This document shows positions 16,761 through 27,046 of a DNA stretch of 39,630 bases, one piece after another. A model generated the notes under the pieces. That model ran no database searches. It was not told the DNA's origin and worked only from the letters and a program-made list of their open reading frames with translations. Origin of the DNA: a virus; IMG/VR virus record IMGVR_UViG_3300027759_000183, positions 1 through 39,630 of that record; one strand, 5' to 3'. Each line of letters opens with the position of its first letter. The first letter of the stretch is position 1. The translations under genes were made by a program, and so were the position numbers.

Positions 16761-16925
16761 ATGAAGAAAATGAAATCATCCGGTGGCGCTGAATCCACCA
16801 ATGACACAGGCTTCCGCAAAGGAAGTTCTAAGGGAATCACTAAGTCAACTATGGCTGGTGCTACTTCCAAGACTAAAGGCAGTGTTGCTAAATTTGCTGG
16901 CGGTAAGAAGAAGGTGAGCAAATAA
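16761..16925 (+). CDS. Tiny basic Gly/Ser/Lys protein, 54 aa
   Basis: The sequence begins MKKMKSSGGAESTNDTGFRK and is low-complexity, with Lys, Gly, Ser and Thr throughout and a basic end (GGKKKVSK). It is probably disordered and nucleic-acid binding. The ATG follows AGGAGCAAACT. Its stop overlaps the next start (TAATG). It opens a run of six very small genes whose products are mostly very basic. Confidence 0.6.
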   Translation: MKKMKSSGGAESTNDTGFRKGSSKGITKSTMAGATSKTKGSVAKFAGGKKKVSK

Positions 16926-17011
16926 TGTGCGCTGTATGTGGATGTGGTTACGCAAGCTACGACGATATCGAGACTGGTGCTCCTGCTAAGGAAGCCCCAA
17001 GCCAGAACTAA
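16925..17011 (+). CDS. 28-aa Cys-motif microprotein
   Basis: The protein begins MCAVCGCGYASYDD, with three cysteines in the pattern C-x2-C-x-C, followed by an acidic and then Ala/Pro-rich tail. Start and stop are each shared with neighbours through TAATG overlaps, and the coding phase is open throughout, which argues for a true gene despite its size. Cys-x2-Cys microproteins at this position recur in related phages as I recall. It could bind zinc or another metal when dimerised. Confidence 0.6.
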   Translation: MCAVCGCGYASYDDIETGAPAKEAPSQN

Positions 17012-17241
17012 TGGCCCGTCAACTTTACACCGAAAAAGGTGACAAGAAGGTTGATGCAAAGTTAATGAAACGGTTAACTCCTGCTCAACGCAAAGCGTTT
17101 GAGAAGATGGATGAGAAACACCGTAAGGTCAAGTATCAGAGTGAAGATACAAAATTAGATAAACAAATCATCAAGAAGATTAAGGCGAAACCTAATGGCA
17201 AAAATGGCAAAAAAGGTAAAAGCAAAAACAAAAGAGGCTAA
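17011..17241 (+). CDS. Small Lys-rich protein, 76 aa
   Basis: The N-terminal half is a charged helix (AKLMKRLTPAQRKAFEKMDEKH). The C-terminal half is almost purely basic (KIKAKPNGKNGKKGKSKNKRG), resembling a DNA- or RNA-binding tail. It starts on a TAATG overlap with the Cys microprotein. No family was recognised. A histone-like or capsid-interior DNA-neutralising role is possible but not shown. Confidence 0.62.
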   Translation: MARQLYTEKGDKKVDAKLMKRLTPAQRKAFEKMDEKHRKVKYQSEDTKLDKQIIKKIKAKPNGKNGKKGKSKNKRG

Positions 17242-17245
17242 AGTA

Positions 17246-17365
17246 ATGGGTGAGTTCAAAAGAGGAACTCTACATTCTGGTAGCAAAAAGGGACCAGTAG
17301 TTAAGTCCCGCAAGCAAGCAGTTGCTATCGCTTTATCTGAAGCTAAGAAAGCCAAAAAGAAGTAA
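17246..17365 (+). CDS. DUF6496-like microprotein, 39 aa
   Basis: The core LHSGSKKGPVVKSRKQAVAIALSEA matches the short DUF6496 pattern found widely in bacteria and phages. The family's function is unknown. The remainder is lysine-rich. It starts five bases after the previous stop and ends on a TAATG overlap with the next gene. The call rests on recognising the HSGSKKGPVV-x-(S/N)RKQA-x-AIALSEA signature. Confidence 0.7.
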   Translation: MGEFKRGTLHSGSKKGPVVKSRKQAVAIALSEAKKAKKK

Positions 17366-17640
17366 TGTCATCAGCAGCCTGGCAACGCAAAGAGGGCAAG
17401 AACCCTAAAGGCGGATTAAATGCTAAGGGCAGAGCATCTGCCAAAGCACAAGGTATGAATCTTAAACCTCCAGTAAAAAAGGCTGAGGCTAAGAAATCAC
17501 CAAAGGCTGCTGGTAGACGTAAATCTTTTTGTGGTCGTATGTGTGGAATGAAATCAAAATTAACCTCTGCTAAGACAGCAAGAGATCCAAACTCTAGGAT
17601 AAACAAGTCCTTACGGGCTTGGGATTGTAAGTGCAAATGA
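17365..17640 (+). CDS. DUF6321-like protein, 91 aa
   Basis: The protein begins MSSAAWQRKEGKNPKGGLNAKGRA, continues with NLKPPVK, RRKSFCGRMCGMK, KTARDPNSRINKSLRAWDC. This ordered set of motifs is the DUF6321 pattern I know from marine and freshwater phages, where it usually accompanies structural genes. Four cysteines are present: two in FCGRMC and two in WDCKC. Function unknown; the basic composition and Cys motifs suggest nucleic-acid or metal binding. It overlaps both neighbours (TAATG and ATGA). Confidence 0.72.
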   Translation: MSSAAWQRKEGKNPKGGLNAKGRASAKAQGMNLKPPVKKAEAKKSPKAAGRRKSFCGRMCGMKSKLTSAKTARDPNSRINKSLRAWDCKCK

Positions 17641-17795
17641 AGAAGAAAGCATTTTGGGATACAAAGAATCCAAAGAAAACTTCTAAGAAATTATCACCAA
17701 AGCAAAAGAGTTTAGCAAAAGCAAAGGCAAAGGCAGCAGGTAGGCCTTATCCAAATTTAGTAGATAACGCAGCAGCATCTAAAAAGAAGAAGTGA
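17637..17795 (+). CDS. Tiny basic protein with GRPYPNLVDN motif, 52 aa
   Basis: Nearly half the residues are Lys or Ala. The segment KAAGRPYPNLVDNAAAS near the C-terminus is a motif I associate with short proteins in cyanophages and pelagiphages, next to DUF6321-type genes. It starts on an ATGA overlap with the DUF6321-like gene and ends eight bases before the next start. The family has no known role; the company it keeps suggests a virion-related or DNA-binding function. Confidence 0.65.
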   Translation: MKKKAFWDTKNPKKTSKKLSPKQKSLAKAKAKAAGRPYPNLVDNAAASKKKK

Positions 17796-17803
17796 GGTAA
17801 GAG

Positions 17804-18090
17804 GTGTCATACGGTTATTTTGGTTCAACCCTCGTAGATGAATTAAATCGTCTCGCTAACGGTGGCACCTACCCTGCACGTTCTGCTTACTTAGATACAG
17901 CAGGAGCAGCTCAGGCTTGGGCCGCTGCTAAGAGCGTATCTCTAGGTAAGATAACAGATACAGTTGGAGTTATTAACTATATCGGTGGTATTACTACCCG
18001 TACTAGTATGTTAGATATTGCTGGTATCTGTAATAAGATTGCTGGTACTACTGGACTAGAGCCTGCAGCAGCACTGCGTGAGGTGGCTAA

Positions 18091-18094
<4 letters not shown>
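17804..18094 (+). CDS. Hypothetical tail-region protein, 96 aa
   Basis: The protein begins MSYGYFGSTLVDELNRLANGGTYP and continues with Ala/Gly-rich helices and a predicted small ordered domain (INYIGGITTRTSMLDIAGICNKIAG). I recall similar DELNRLANG-x-TYP starts in fibre modules of other phages, with no known function. The GTG at 17804 follows GAGGTAAGA. It overlaps the next gene through TTGA, implying translational coupling to the BppU-like protein. Confidence 0.62.
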
Positions 18095-19922
<1,828 letters not shown>

Positions 19923-19931
19923 ACTAACGCA

Positions 19932-20993
19932 ATGAAAGTTGCCGTCTATACAATAGCCTTAAACGAAGCAAAACACGTCAAGAGGTGGTATGAGTCAACC
20001 AAAGAAGCTGACTATCACCTTATAGCAGATACCGGTTCAACTGATGATACCGTTAAGATTGCTAAAGAACTTGGCATAATAGTTTATACGATATCTGTTA
20101 AACCGTTTAGATTTGATGATGCTAGAAACGCATCCCTTTCTTTAGTACCAGCCGATGCTGATTACTGTATCGCAATGGATATGGATGAGATTATGCTTCC
20201 AGGCTGGAGAGCAGGATTAGAGCAGGCTTATAAAGATGGTACACATAAACCTCGCTATAGATTTGTAACAGATTTTAATCCTGATAAAACACCTAAAGCA
20301 TCTTTCTTAGGATTTAGAATCCATACTAGACAGAACGTTAGATGGTCTTATCGTATCCACGAAGTACCGCAAGGTTATGATCGTGAAAGTGAAGAGACAT
20401 CTAAAGAGTATGACATAGAGTCTTGGCACTTACCAGATGGTGAGAAGTCCAGAAGTAATTACCTGCCTATGCTTGAACTGGCAGCTAAAGAAAACCCTGA
20501 TAGTAGAAACTTATATTATCTAGGAAGAGAATACTTTTACCAACAGCAGTTCCCGCAATCAACAGAGACTCTAAAAAAGTATTTAGATGTCAGTATATTT
20601 CCAGCAGAAAAATCTTATGCACTACGGATTTTATCTAAGACAGATCCTGATAACGCAGAAGAGTATTTGATTCAGGCTACTGAGGTTTACCAAAGTAGAG
20701 AATCTATATTAGCTTTGGCTAACTATTACTACCACCAGAAAAAGTGGAAGGAATGTAACAGAGTAGCCAAGATAAGCCTAGAACAAACTGTTAGAACAAA
20801 TGAGTTCTTATCAGAGGACTGGGCTTGGACTCATATGGCAGATGATCTGGTTGCAGTATCGGCTTGGAACTTAGAGAACTGGCAAGAGGCATACGAGCAC
20901 GGTAAAAAGGCAGTAGAGATAACACCAACAGATGAAAGATTACAAACAAATTTAAAGTTTTACAAAGAAAAGGTGGGTAATGACAACACTTAG
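19932..20993 (+). CDS. Family 2-type glycosyltransferase with TPR-like C-terminus, 353 aa
   Basis: The GT-A domain spans about residues 1-190: VAVYTIALNEAKHVKRWYES, ADTGSTDDT at 33-40, and the metal-binding DMD at 83-85 in IAMDMDEI. The C-terminal half holds tetratricopeptide-like helices (LYYLGREYFYQQQFPQSTETLKKYL and similar). The enzyme should transfer a sugar from an NDP-sugar. It sits inside the fibre module directly after the collagen-like gene, so the fibre is the obvious candidate acceptor; host surface glycans are the alternative. No clear ribosome-binding site precedes the ATG at 19932. It overlaps the next gene by 14 bases. Confidence 0.85.
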   Translation: MKVAVYTIALNEAKHVKRWYESTKEADYHLIADTGSTDDTVKIAKELGIIVYTISVKPFRFDDARNASLSLVPADADYCIAMDMDEIMLPGWRAGLEQAYKDGTHKPRYRFVTDFNPDKTPKASFLGFRIHTRQNVRWSYRIHEVPQGYDRESEETSKEYDIESWHLPDGEKSRSNYLPMLELAAKENPDSRNLYYLGREYFYQQQFPQSTETLKKYLDVSIFPAEKSYALRILSKTDPDNAEEYLIQATEVYQSRESILALANYYYHQKKWKECNRVAKISLEQTVRTNEFLSEDWAWTHMADDLVAVSAWNLENWQEAYEHGKKAVEITPTDERLQTNLKFYKEKVGNDNT

Positions 20994-21882
20994 TCAGATG
21001 ATATCTGAGGTTAGAGCAAATCTTGCAGGCTATACGCTTCGTCAAGATCGCATCACTAACCTAGCCAACCCTGGTGGCATTACCGCTACTGACTTATCTA
21101 TTCAGATTGGATCAGCAGAGAACCTTGCTAAAGGTGTTATCGAGATTGGTGATGAACTTCTTTGGATTACATCTTTTGATAGAACTAACTTAACATTAAA
21201 TGTAATACCAGGATTCGGTAGAGGATATCAAGGAACTACTCCAGCTCCTCACTCTGAGAACTCTCAGATTACTATGACTCCTACTTTTCCTAGATCAACT
21301 ATTCAACAGGCTATTAACGATACGATCAGTTCTTACTATCCAAAACTATTTGGTATCTATTCAACTACCTTTACTTTTAATGCAGCACAGGTTGCATACC
21401 AATTACCAGATGATGCACGAGATGTGCTCTATATATCCTGGCAAACTGTTGGTCCATCTAAAGAATGGCTACCTGTTAACAAGTGGCGTATTGATAAGAT
21501 GGCTAACGTAGCAGCATTTAATACAACAAAGACGGTGAACATTTATGACAAAATTATGCCTGGTCGTACGGTCCAAGTCTACTATTCCGCTTTACCCAAT
21601 AATCTCACTAATAGCACTGATAATTACACAACAGTTACAGGACTACCAGAATCCACAAGGGATGTTACTACTCTTGGCGCTGCATACAGATTACTGTCTT
21701 ATCTTGACACCGGTAGAATTAACCTTACCAGCGCTGAAGCAGATCTAGCAGATACCAAGTTACCTTCTACATCTGGTGCTTCTGCATCTAAGTATGTCTT
21801 TGCTTTGTACCAACAACGTCTACAAGAAGAGTCTGTTAAGTTGCAATCCCTGTTCCCTATCAGAACTCACTACTCCAAGTAA
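20980..21882 (+). CDS. Virion neck/tail protein, 300 aa
   Basis: The protein begins MTTLSQMISEVRANLAGYTLRQDR and has a strand-rich N-domain ending in GFGRGYQGTT, then a helix FPRSTIQQAINDTISSYYPKLF and a beta domain with YQLPDDARDVLYISWQTVGPSKEW and PGRTVQVYYSALP. This pattern recurs in short-tailed actinophages as I recall. The INDTI-x2-YYP helix suggests a head-tail connector or tail-tube-type protein. The ATG at 20980 follows AAGGTGGGTA. Role inferred. Confidence 0.65.
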   Translation: MTTLSQMISEVRANLAGYTLRQDRITNLANPGGITATDLSIQIGSAENLAKGVIEIGDELLWITSFDRTNLTLNVIPGFGRGYQGTTPAPHSENSQITMTPTFPRSTIQQAINDTISSYYPKLFGIYSTTFTFNAAQVAYQLPDDARDVLYISWQTVGPSKEWLPVNKWRIDKMANVAAFNTTKTVNIYDKIMPGRTVQVYYSALPNNLTNSTDNYTTVTGLPESTRDVTTLGAAYRLLSYLDTGRINLTSAEADLADTKLPSTSGASASKYVFALYQQRLQEESVKLQSLFPIRTHYSK

Positions 21883-21892
21883 GGAAGAATAA

Positions 21893-22762
21893 ATGGCAAG
21901 AGTATATTCCTCAACCAGCGTAGCTACTACTCTGGCTACATCGCTAACAAACATAGCAACCAGTATGACAGTTACTGCTGGCGGTGGTGCTCCACTGATT
22001 CAAGGAGCAGGCTTTACTAATGGTGACATCTTTACTATTGCCATTGATCCAGATACCCAGACTGAAGAAATTTGTTATGTAACCGCTAACTCTGGTGACA
22101 TATTTACAATTACTAGAGCACAAGCTGGTAGCAGTGCCGTAGCACACGCAAGCGGTGCAACAGTAAGACACGTACTTACTAGTGCTGACTTAGTATTCTT
22201 TAGAGATGGCGTAACTACTGCTAATGCTGCAATACCTGCATCTACCTTAACTACAAAGGGTGATCTATTAGCCCGCACAACAGCAACCTTGCAAAGACTA
22301 CCCGTTGGGTCTAACGGACAGGTCCTTACTGCAGATAGCACAGCAACCGTTGGAGTTAGCTGGTCTACATTAACCAATGAGGTACCTTCTCAAACTGGTA
22401 ATGGTGGCAAGTATCTAAAAACAGATGGTTCTACTGCTTCTTGGGCTAATGTTGATATCACTGTTAGCACAGCAACTGGTACCACTTATACCGCTGCAGT
22501 AACTGATGTTAATAAATTGGTTCAGTTAAGTAATGCTAACCCAATAACAGTAACCGTTCCTGCCTCAGTATTTAGTCAAGGTCAACAGGTTAATATTCAA
22601 CAAACTGGCGCAGGTCAAGTAACAGTTCAAGGAGATGGTACAACTACCCTTACCTCTACTGGAGCATCAGGACCAGCACCTAAAACTCGTGCTCAATACA
22701 GTGCAGCAACTATCGTTTGTACCTCTAGCAACAACTTCACAGTGATTGGGGATCTATCCTAA
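21893..22762 (+). CDS. Tail fibre/appendage protein, 289 aa
   Basis: The N-terminal 110 residues are a beta domain (SLTNIATSMTVTAGGGAPLIQG, then DPDTQTEEICYVTANSGD). The middle carries the phage-fibre signature STLTTKGDLLARTTATLQRLPVG followed by NGQVLTADS. The C-terminal 100 residues form a domain that is duplicated in the 138-aa protein at 23091-23507. Starts after AAGGAAGAATAA. Ends on a TAATG overlap. A receptor-binding or fibre-tip function is likely. Confidence 0.72.
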   Translation: MARVYSSTSVATTLATSLTNIATSMTVTAGGGAPLIQGAGFTNGDIFTIAIDPDTQTEEICYVTANSGDIFTITRAQAGSSAVAHASGATVRHVLTSADLVFFRDGVTTANAAIPASTLTTKGDLLARTTATLQRLPVGSNGQVLTADSTATVGVSWSTLTNEVPSQTGNGGKYLKTDGSTASWANVDITVSTATGTTYTAAVTDVNKLVQLSNANPITVTVPASVFSQGQQVNIQQTGAGQVTVQGDGTTTLTSTGASGPAPKTRAQYSAATIVCTSSNNFTVIGDLS

Positions 22763-23091
22763 TGCCAACCGTATATAAAGTTTTAGGGCAATCAGCCCCA
22801 ACTGCAGCAACGGCAACTACGTTGTATACAGTACCCGCATCAACATCAACAATTGTTTCAACAATAAATGTGTCTAACACTTCAGCAACTACTGACACAA
22901 TTCGTATCGCTGTAAGGCCAGCAGGTGCTACTTTGGCTAATCAACACTATGTAGCATACGGAGCAGTATTAGTAGGAGGAGCCGTATTTAGTATGCAAGC
23001 TGGTATAACTTTAGCAACTACAGATGTTGTAACAGTTTATTCAACAAATGGTACAAGTTCATTTAGCGCATTTGGATCGGAGATTTCATAA
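22762..23091 (+). CDS. Small beta-rich tail protein, 109 aa
   Basis: The sequence MPTVYKVLGQSAPTAATATTLYTVPA leads into alternating strands (TIVSTINVSNTSATTDTIRIAVRP, then YVAYGAVLVGGAVFSMQAGITLATTDVVTVYS). Such short all-beta proteins are common in phage fibre modules as tip or capping subunits. It is joined to both neighbours by TAATG overlaps, so stoichiometric production with the two domain-sharing fibre proteins is likely. Exact role unknown. Confidence 0.65.
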   Translation: MPTVYKVLGQSAPTAATATTLYTVPASTSTIVSTINVSNTSATTDTIRIAVRPAGATLANQHYVAYGAVLVGGAVFSMQAGITLATTDVVTVYSTNGTSSFSAFGSEIS

Positions 23092-23507
23092 TGTCAGTAA
23101 GTATTAGCCCAAATCCGAATACTTTAGGTCCAACTGGACCCACTGGTCCTACAGGTAGTACTGGTTCAACTGGTCCGACTGGTGCAGCAGGTGGCGGTAT
23201 CGCAGCAATCAACGCTCAGACTGGTACCACATACACTTTAGTAATAGGTGATCTTAACGATCTGGTAACTCTTAGCAACACTGGTGGTATCACTTTAACA
23301 GTGCCACCTTCGGTATTTGCTGCTAATGATGTTATCAATATTGCTCAGATTAATACAGGACAAGTTACCTTTGCTCAAGGAGTAGGAGTAACTATTAACT
23401 CAACTGGTGCTACAGCTACTGCACCAAAACTTAGAGCACGGTGGTCATCAGCTTCAGTAATTTGTACAGCCTCAAATACATTCTTAGTGGTAGGAGATAT
23501 TGCCTAA
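23091..23507 (+). CDS. Short collagen-like fibre protein with shared C-domain, 138 aa
   Basis: Residues about 13-35 form eight Gly-x-y triplets ([19 protein letters not shown]). The remainder is a beta domain clearly related to the C-terminus of the 289-aa fibre protein: both share LV-x-LSN, ITVTVP or ITLTVP, the SVF turn, GQVT, STGA and a final (V)VGD(L/I). The exchange of a collagen stalk for a different N-domain suggests modular shuffling. Joined to neighbours by TAATG overlaps. Confidence 0.75.
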   Translation: MSVSISPNPNTLGPTGPTGPTGSTGSTGPTGAAGGGIAAINAQTGTTYTLVIGDLNDLVTLSNTGGITLTVPPSVFAANDVINIAQINTGQVTFAQGVGVTINSTGATATAPKLRARWSSASVICTASNTFLVVGDIA

Positions 23508-24427
23508 TGCCGATTCTTGGAATTATTGCTTCACAAAATTATCCACGCACATTTTCTGTTGATTACTTAGTCGTAGCGGGTGGTGGTGGAGGGGCAGGAG
23601 ATGGTAATACTGTTGGAGGACCAGGTGGGGGAGCAGGTGGGCTTCGTTGTACTGTTACCGCTACTGGTGGCGGAGGAACTTTAGAATCTGCGTTAACTTT
23701 GTCACCTTCTACAAATTACACAGTTACAGTTGGTGGCGGTGGAACTGGTAGAACCAGTAGAACCGCCAATGGCAGTAATGGTGGAAATAGTGTGTTTTCT
23801 ACAATTACTTCTACTGGCGGTGGACTTGGTGCGTACACTCAAGGTCAAGACGGTGTAGGTGGCGGTTCGGGTGGCGGCGGTTCATATTTTAATAGAAGTG
23901 GAGGTAGCGGTACCGCTAATCAAGGTTTTAATGGTGGTACTGGACCTGGTAATGGTGTGGGATTAGGCGGAGGCGGCGGTGGCGGTGCGGGTGCAGTTGG
24001 TACAAATGCAGTAGCAAACGGAAATGCTGGTAGTGGTGGTAATGGAGTTGCAACATCTATAACTGGTTCATCAGTAACCTATGGAGGTGGCGGTGCTGGT
24101 GGAATAAATAGTGCGGGAACATATCAGCCTGGTACAGCGGGAACTGGTGGAGGTGGAGCAGCAGGTGCTGCTGGAACTAACAATGGTGGAAATGGTGGAA
24201 CTAATCTAGGAGGCGGCGGTGGTGGTGGGTCAGTTGAATCACCATCAAGTAGTGCTTTTCAAGCAAATGGCGGTAATGGTGGAAGTGGTGTTATCATTTT
24301 AAGATATCCAGATACAAAAACAATTACATTTGGCGCAGGTGTTACTGGAACTGAATCTTCACCCAGTGGTGGATATAAGCGTGCCACAATAACCGCAGCA
24401 ACTGCTGGAACAGTGAGTTGGTCATAA
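23507..24427 (+). CDS. Glycine-rich tail fibre adhesin, 306 aa
   Basis: After a short leader, DYLVVAGGGGGAG opens a region that is very glycine-rich to about residue 265, with repeated GGGGG runs separated by small polar residues. It closes with GGSGVIILRYPDTKTITF and a short beta tail. This arrangement, DYLVVAGGGGGG to GVIILRY, is a recognised pattern of phage adhesins with polyglycine sandwich-like tips. It probably binds the host receptor. The start is the ATG in the TAATG overlap at 23507. Confidence 0.8.
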   Translation: MPILGIIASQNYPRTFSVDYLVVAGGGGGAGDGNTVGGPGGGAGGLRCTVTATGGGGTLESALTLSPSTNYTVTVGGGGTGRTSRTANGSNGGNSVFSTITSTGGGLGAYTQGQDGVGGGSGGGGSYFNRSGGSGTANQGFNGGTGPGNGVGLGGGGGGGAGAVGTNAVANGNAGSGGNGVATSITGSSVTYGGGGAGGINSAGTYQPGTAGTGGGGAAGAAGTNNGGNGGTNLGGGGGGGSVESPSSSAFQANGGNGGSGVIILRYPDTKTITFGAGVTGTESSPSGGYKRATITAATAGTVSWS

Positions 24428-24768
24428 TGGCACATTACGCTTGGTTAGATGAAAACAATATAGTTGTTAATGTAACTGTTGGTGTAGATGAAACAGAACT
24501 AATCAATGGATTAGATACTGAAACCTTTTATAGTCAAGCAACAGGCTATAACATAAAGCGCACATCCTATAATTCTAAAATTAGAGGTACTTACGCAGGT
24601 ATTGGATTTACCTATAATCCTGATGAGGATATATTTGTAACTCCACAACCATATCCATCTTGGAGTAGGTCAGGTTCTTTCTGGAATCCACCAACTCCTA
24701 TGCCTACCGAAGGTATGTGGACTTGGGATGAACCAACAACTTCTTGGGTTCCAGTACCAACTCTTTAA
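24427..24768 (+). CDS. Cyanophage-type fibre-module protein, 113 aa
   Basis: MAHYAWLDENNIVVNVTVG, then a variable part, IKRTSYNSKIRGTYAGIGFTYNPDEDIFV, PYPSWSR, FWNPPTPMP and a closing Trp-Asp-Glu segment match a short protein family I know from marine T4-like cyanophages, where it lies among tail-fibre genes. Its role there is unnamed, probably a fibre-associated structural protein. It begins on a TAATG overlap with the glycine-rich adhesin. Confidence 0.75.
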   Translation: MAHYAWLDENNIVVNVTVGVDETELINGLDTETFYSQATGYNIKRTSYNSKIRGTYAGIGFTYNPDEDIFVTPQPYPSWSRSGSFWNPPTPMPTEGMWTWDEPTTSWVPVPTL

Positions 24769-24771
24769 ATA

Positions 24772-24846
24772 ATGGTTTACTTCCTAGCTTATCTAGGATT
24801 CTTTTGTGGTCTAATAATTGGGTACATCTATGGGAGGTCTAAATAA
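24772..24846 (+). CDS. 24-aa membrane micropeptide
   Basis: The peptide MVYFLAYLGFFCGLIIGYIYGRSK is one hydrophobic helix with a positive end, so it could insert in the membrane. It starts three bases after the previous stop and shares its stop with the next start (TAATG), which supports it as a gene. It has no strong ribosome-binding site and may depend on re-initiation. Function unknown. Confidence 0.5.
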   Translation: MVYFLAYLGFFCGLIIGYIYGRSK

Positions 24847-27041
24847 TGGCGTATGGCGATGATATCACCGAAGCGATCCCCTATAATTTATCCAACCCTC
24901 CAGTTAATTCATCATATAGCGGATCAACTGTTGCCTATGATATTGCTATTGGCGGTCAACCGTTCTTCTTAGAGACAAGCGATGATTCTCCTTACCGTCG
25001 AGTAACAGCGCAATACCGTAAACAACAGTTAGATACCACTAGAGAACCTGGTGAGCAGACTCTTACTGGTTGGTGGATCCGTTCTCAATCAACATTCCAC
25101 TTAGGTCAAGGTATTAATTTCTTTGAGCCAGCACAGGATGAGTCACTTCGTTTCCAATACAAGTACTCCAAAGGTTGTGATGTTTGGACTAAGGGTCAAG
25201 TAACTCTACTTAGAGATGTGACTTCCAGTAATACAACTACTGGTACTTTAAATACAAACCTGCGTCCATACCAATACGCTAGGTCTATTCGCTGGTCTAG
25301 TATCAACGGTACTTTACTTCACGATGATTACACTATCCGCAAGATATCAGTAGCAGGAACTCCTACAGCTTTTGTAACTAATACATCAGGAACTGATGCC
25401 CGTATATTCTCCGTTTGTGATGACGGTGTTTTTGCTTATTGGGTAACTAACTCATCTCCTACTGGAGAGTTAAGATTATATAGTAAGCCATTAACTGCTG
25501 ATACAAGCACACCAGGTACCCTTCTTTATACTAGCGTTGGTCTTACAGTTACTAATGCAGTTATTGAATTTACTAAACAACGTATCGTTGCTGGTATCAA
25601 TAATAAAGTCTATGAAATTACTACAAATCCAGTAGCACAGACTGCTTCTGTTACAGCAGCAACTGGTAGCGGAACAACAATTACATATACGGCAACCAAT
25701 ACTTTTACAGTTGGACAGTTAGTAACAATTACTGGATTAGGTGTTGCATCTGGTTCATCTTTAAACTTAGCAAACGTAACAATTGCCACAGCAAGTTCAA
25801 GCCAATTTACTGTTACAAATACAACTGTTGGTGTTTCATCAGGAACTGGTACTGCAACAGGAGTAGGGCTTATTCCAGCAGCCGTATACACTCACCCTGA
25901 CGAAGATATAATCTTTACTTCAATTACCTCATCAGGTGCTGCTATTTACATATCCGCTTATAGCGGTATCCAATCTAATATTTTTAAGTTTACTTTAGAA
26001 ACTACTGGCGCTATGCCTACCTTAACAGGTGCTATCACCGCTGCTGAATTACCAGTAGGAGAGAAGGTATTTAAAATTGCTTATTACCTAGGCTATGTGG
26101 CTATCGGAACCTCTGAAGGTTTACGAATAGCAGATGTATCCGAAGCTAACGGATCCCTTGCTTATGGTCCTTTAATATTTGAATCAGAGCAACCAGTCTA
26201 CGATGTAGCATTTAGAGATAGATATCTCTGGTGTGCTAGTAACGTTGATGGTTCACCTGGAGTTACTCGTGTTGACTTGGGTCAACAAGTAGGTGCTAAC
26301 TTAATCTTTGCCTACGCTTGGGATGTATATAAGCCTGGTGTTACAGGTCGTTTAACTACTGCCTGTGCCTTTAACGGTAACACTAATCAATTAACTTTTG
26401 TAAGTAATTATGTAGCCACTCCTGGTGCTGTATATATTGAAGAGGCATCAACTTTAGTTCCGTCAGCTTCTTTGCGTACTGGCTTTATACGTTACAACAC
26501 TTTAGAGAATAAGATCTTTAAGACTTTAACACCACGCTTTGATACTACTAACGGTGGTATAACAATCTTTACGGTACAAGCTAATGGTGCTGAAACTAAT
26601 ATCGGTGCCTATCCTCAAGGATCAAGCCTTACTCAAATCGGTATTCCATACCCTGCTACACCTCAACAGTATCTAGGATTCTTATTTGAATTTACTAGAG
26701 ATGATACTGATTCTACTTTGGGACCTAAGTTTACCGGATACCAAGTTAATACTCTTCCATCTATTCCACGTCAGCGGTTAATCCAATACCCTGCTATGTG
26801 TTATGACTTTGAGATGGACAAATTTAATAACCAAGCTGGCTATGACGGTGCAGCGTACAACCGTCAGCAAGTGCTAGAACGAATTGAAGATGTCGGAGAT
26901 ACTGTACTGGTACAAGATTTCCGTACCGGTGAATCCTACTTAGGGTTAATTGAAGAGCAAGACTTTATTAACCGAACACCTACAGACAAGCGCTATACCG
27001 GTTACGGCGGAGTGCTTCTTATTACAATCCGAAAGGTATAA
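24846..27041 (+). CDS. Large tail protein, 731 aa
   Basis: The N-terminal 110 residues contain a pattern recurrent in actinophage tail proteins: FFLETSDDSPYRRVTAQYRKQQ, then TREPGEQTLTGWWIRSQSTFH and GINFFEP. The centre is beta-rich with repeated strands consistent with a propeller-like fold. At about residues 275-340 a Thr/Ser-rich insert (TGSGTTITYTATNTFTVGQLVTI) looks like a bacterial Ig-like domain. The C-terminus is a compact domain ending YGGVLLITIRKV. It is the last gene before lysis and is probably the tail hub or knob. Precise role is inferred. Confidence 0.72.
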   Translation: MAYGDDITEAIPYNLSNPPVNSSYSGSTVAYDIAIGGQPFFLETSDDSPYRRVTAQYRKQQLDTTREPGEQTLTGWWIRSQSTFHLGQGINFFEPAQDESLRFQYKYSKGCDVWTKGQVTLLRDVTSSNTTTGTLNTNLRPYQYARSIRWSSINGTLLHDDYTIRKISVAGTPTAFVTNTSGTDARIFSVCDDGVFAYWVTNSSPTGELRLYSKPLTADTSTPGTLLYTSVGLTVTNAVIEFTKQRIVAGINNKVYEITTNPVAQTASVTAATGSGTTITYTATNTFTVGQLVTITGLGVASGSSLNLANVTIATASSSQFTVTNTTVGVSSGTGTATGVGLIPAAVYTHPDEDIIFTSITSSGAAIYISAYSGIQSNIFKFTLETTGAMPTLTGAITAAELPVGEKVFKIAYYLGYVAIGTSEGLRIADVSEANGSLAYGPLIFESEQPVYDVAFRDRYLWCASNVDGSPGVTRVDLGQQVGANLIFAYAWDVYKPGVTGRLTTACAFNGNTNQLTFVSNYVATPGAVYIEEASTLVPSASLRTGFIRYNTLENKIFKTLTPRFDTTNGGITIFTVQANGAETNIGAYPQGSSLTQIGIPYPATPQQYLGFLFEFTRDDTDSTLGPKFTGYQVNTLPSIPRQRLIQYPAMCYDFEMDKFNNQAGYDGAAYNRQQVLERIEDVGDTVLVQDFRTGESYLGLIEEQDFINRTPTDKRYTGYGGVLLITIRKV

Positions 27042-27046
27042 CGCAA

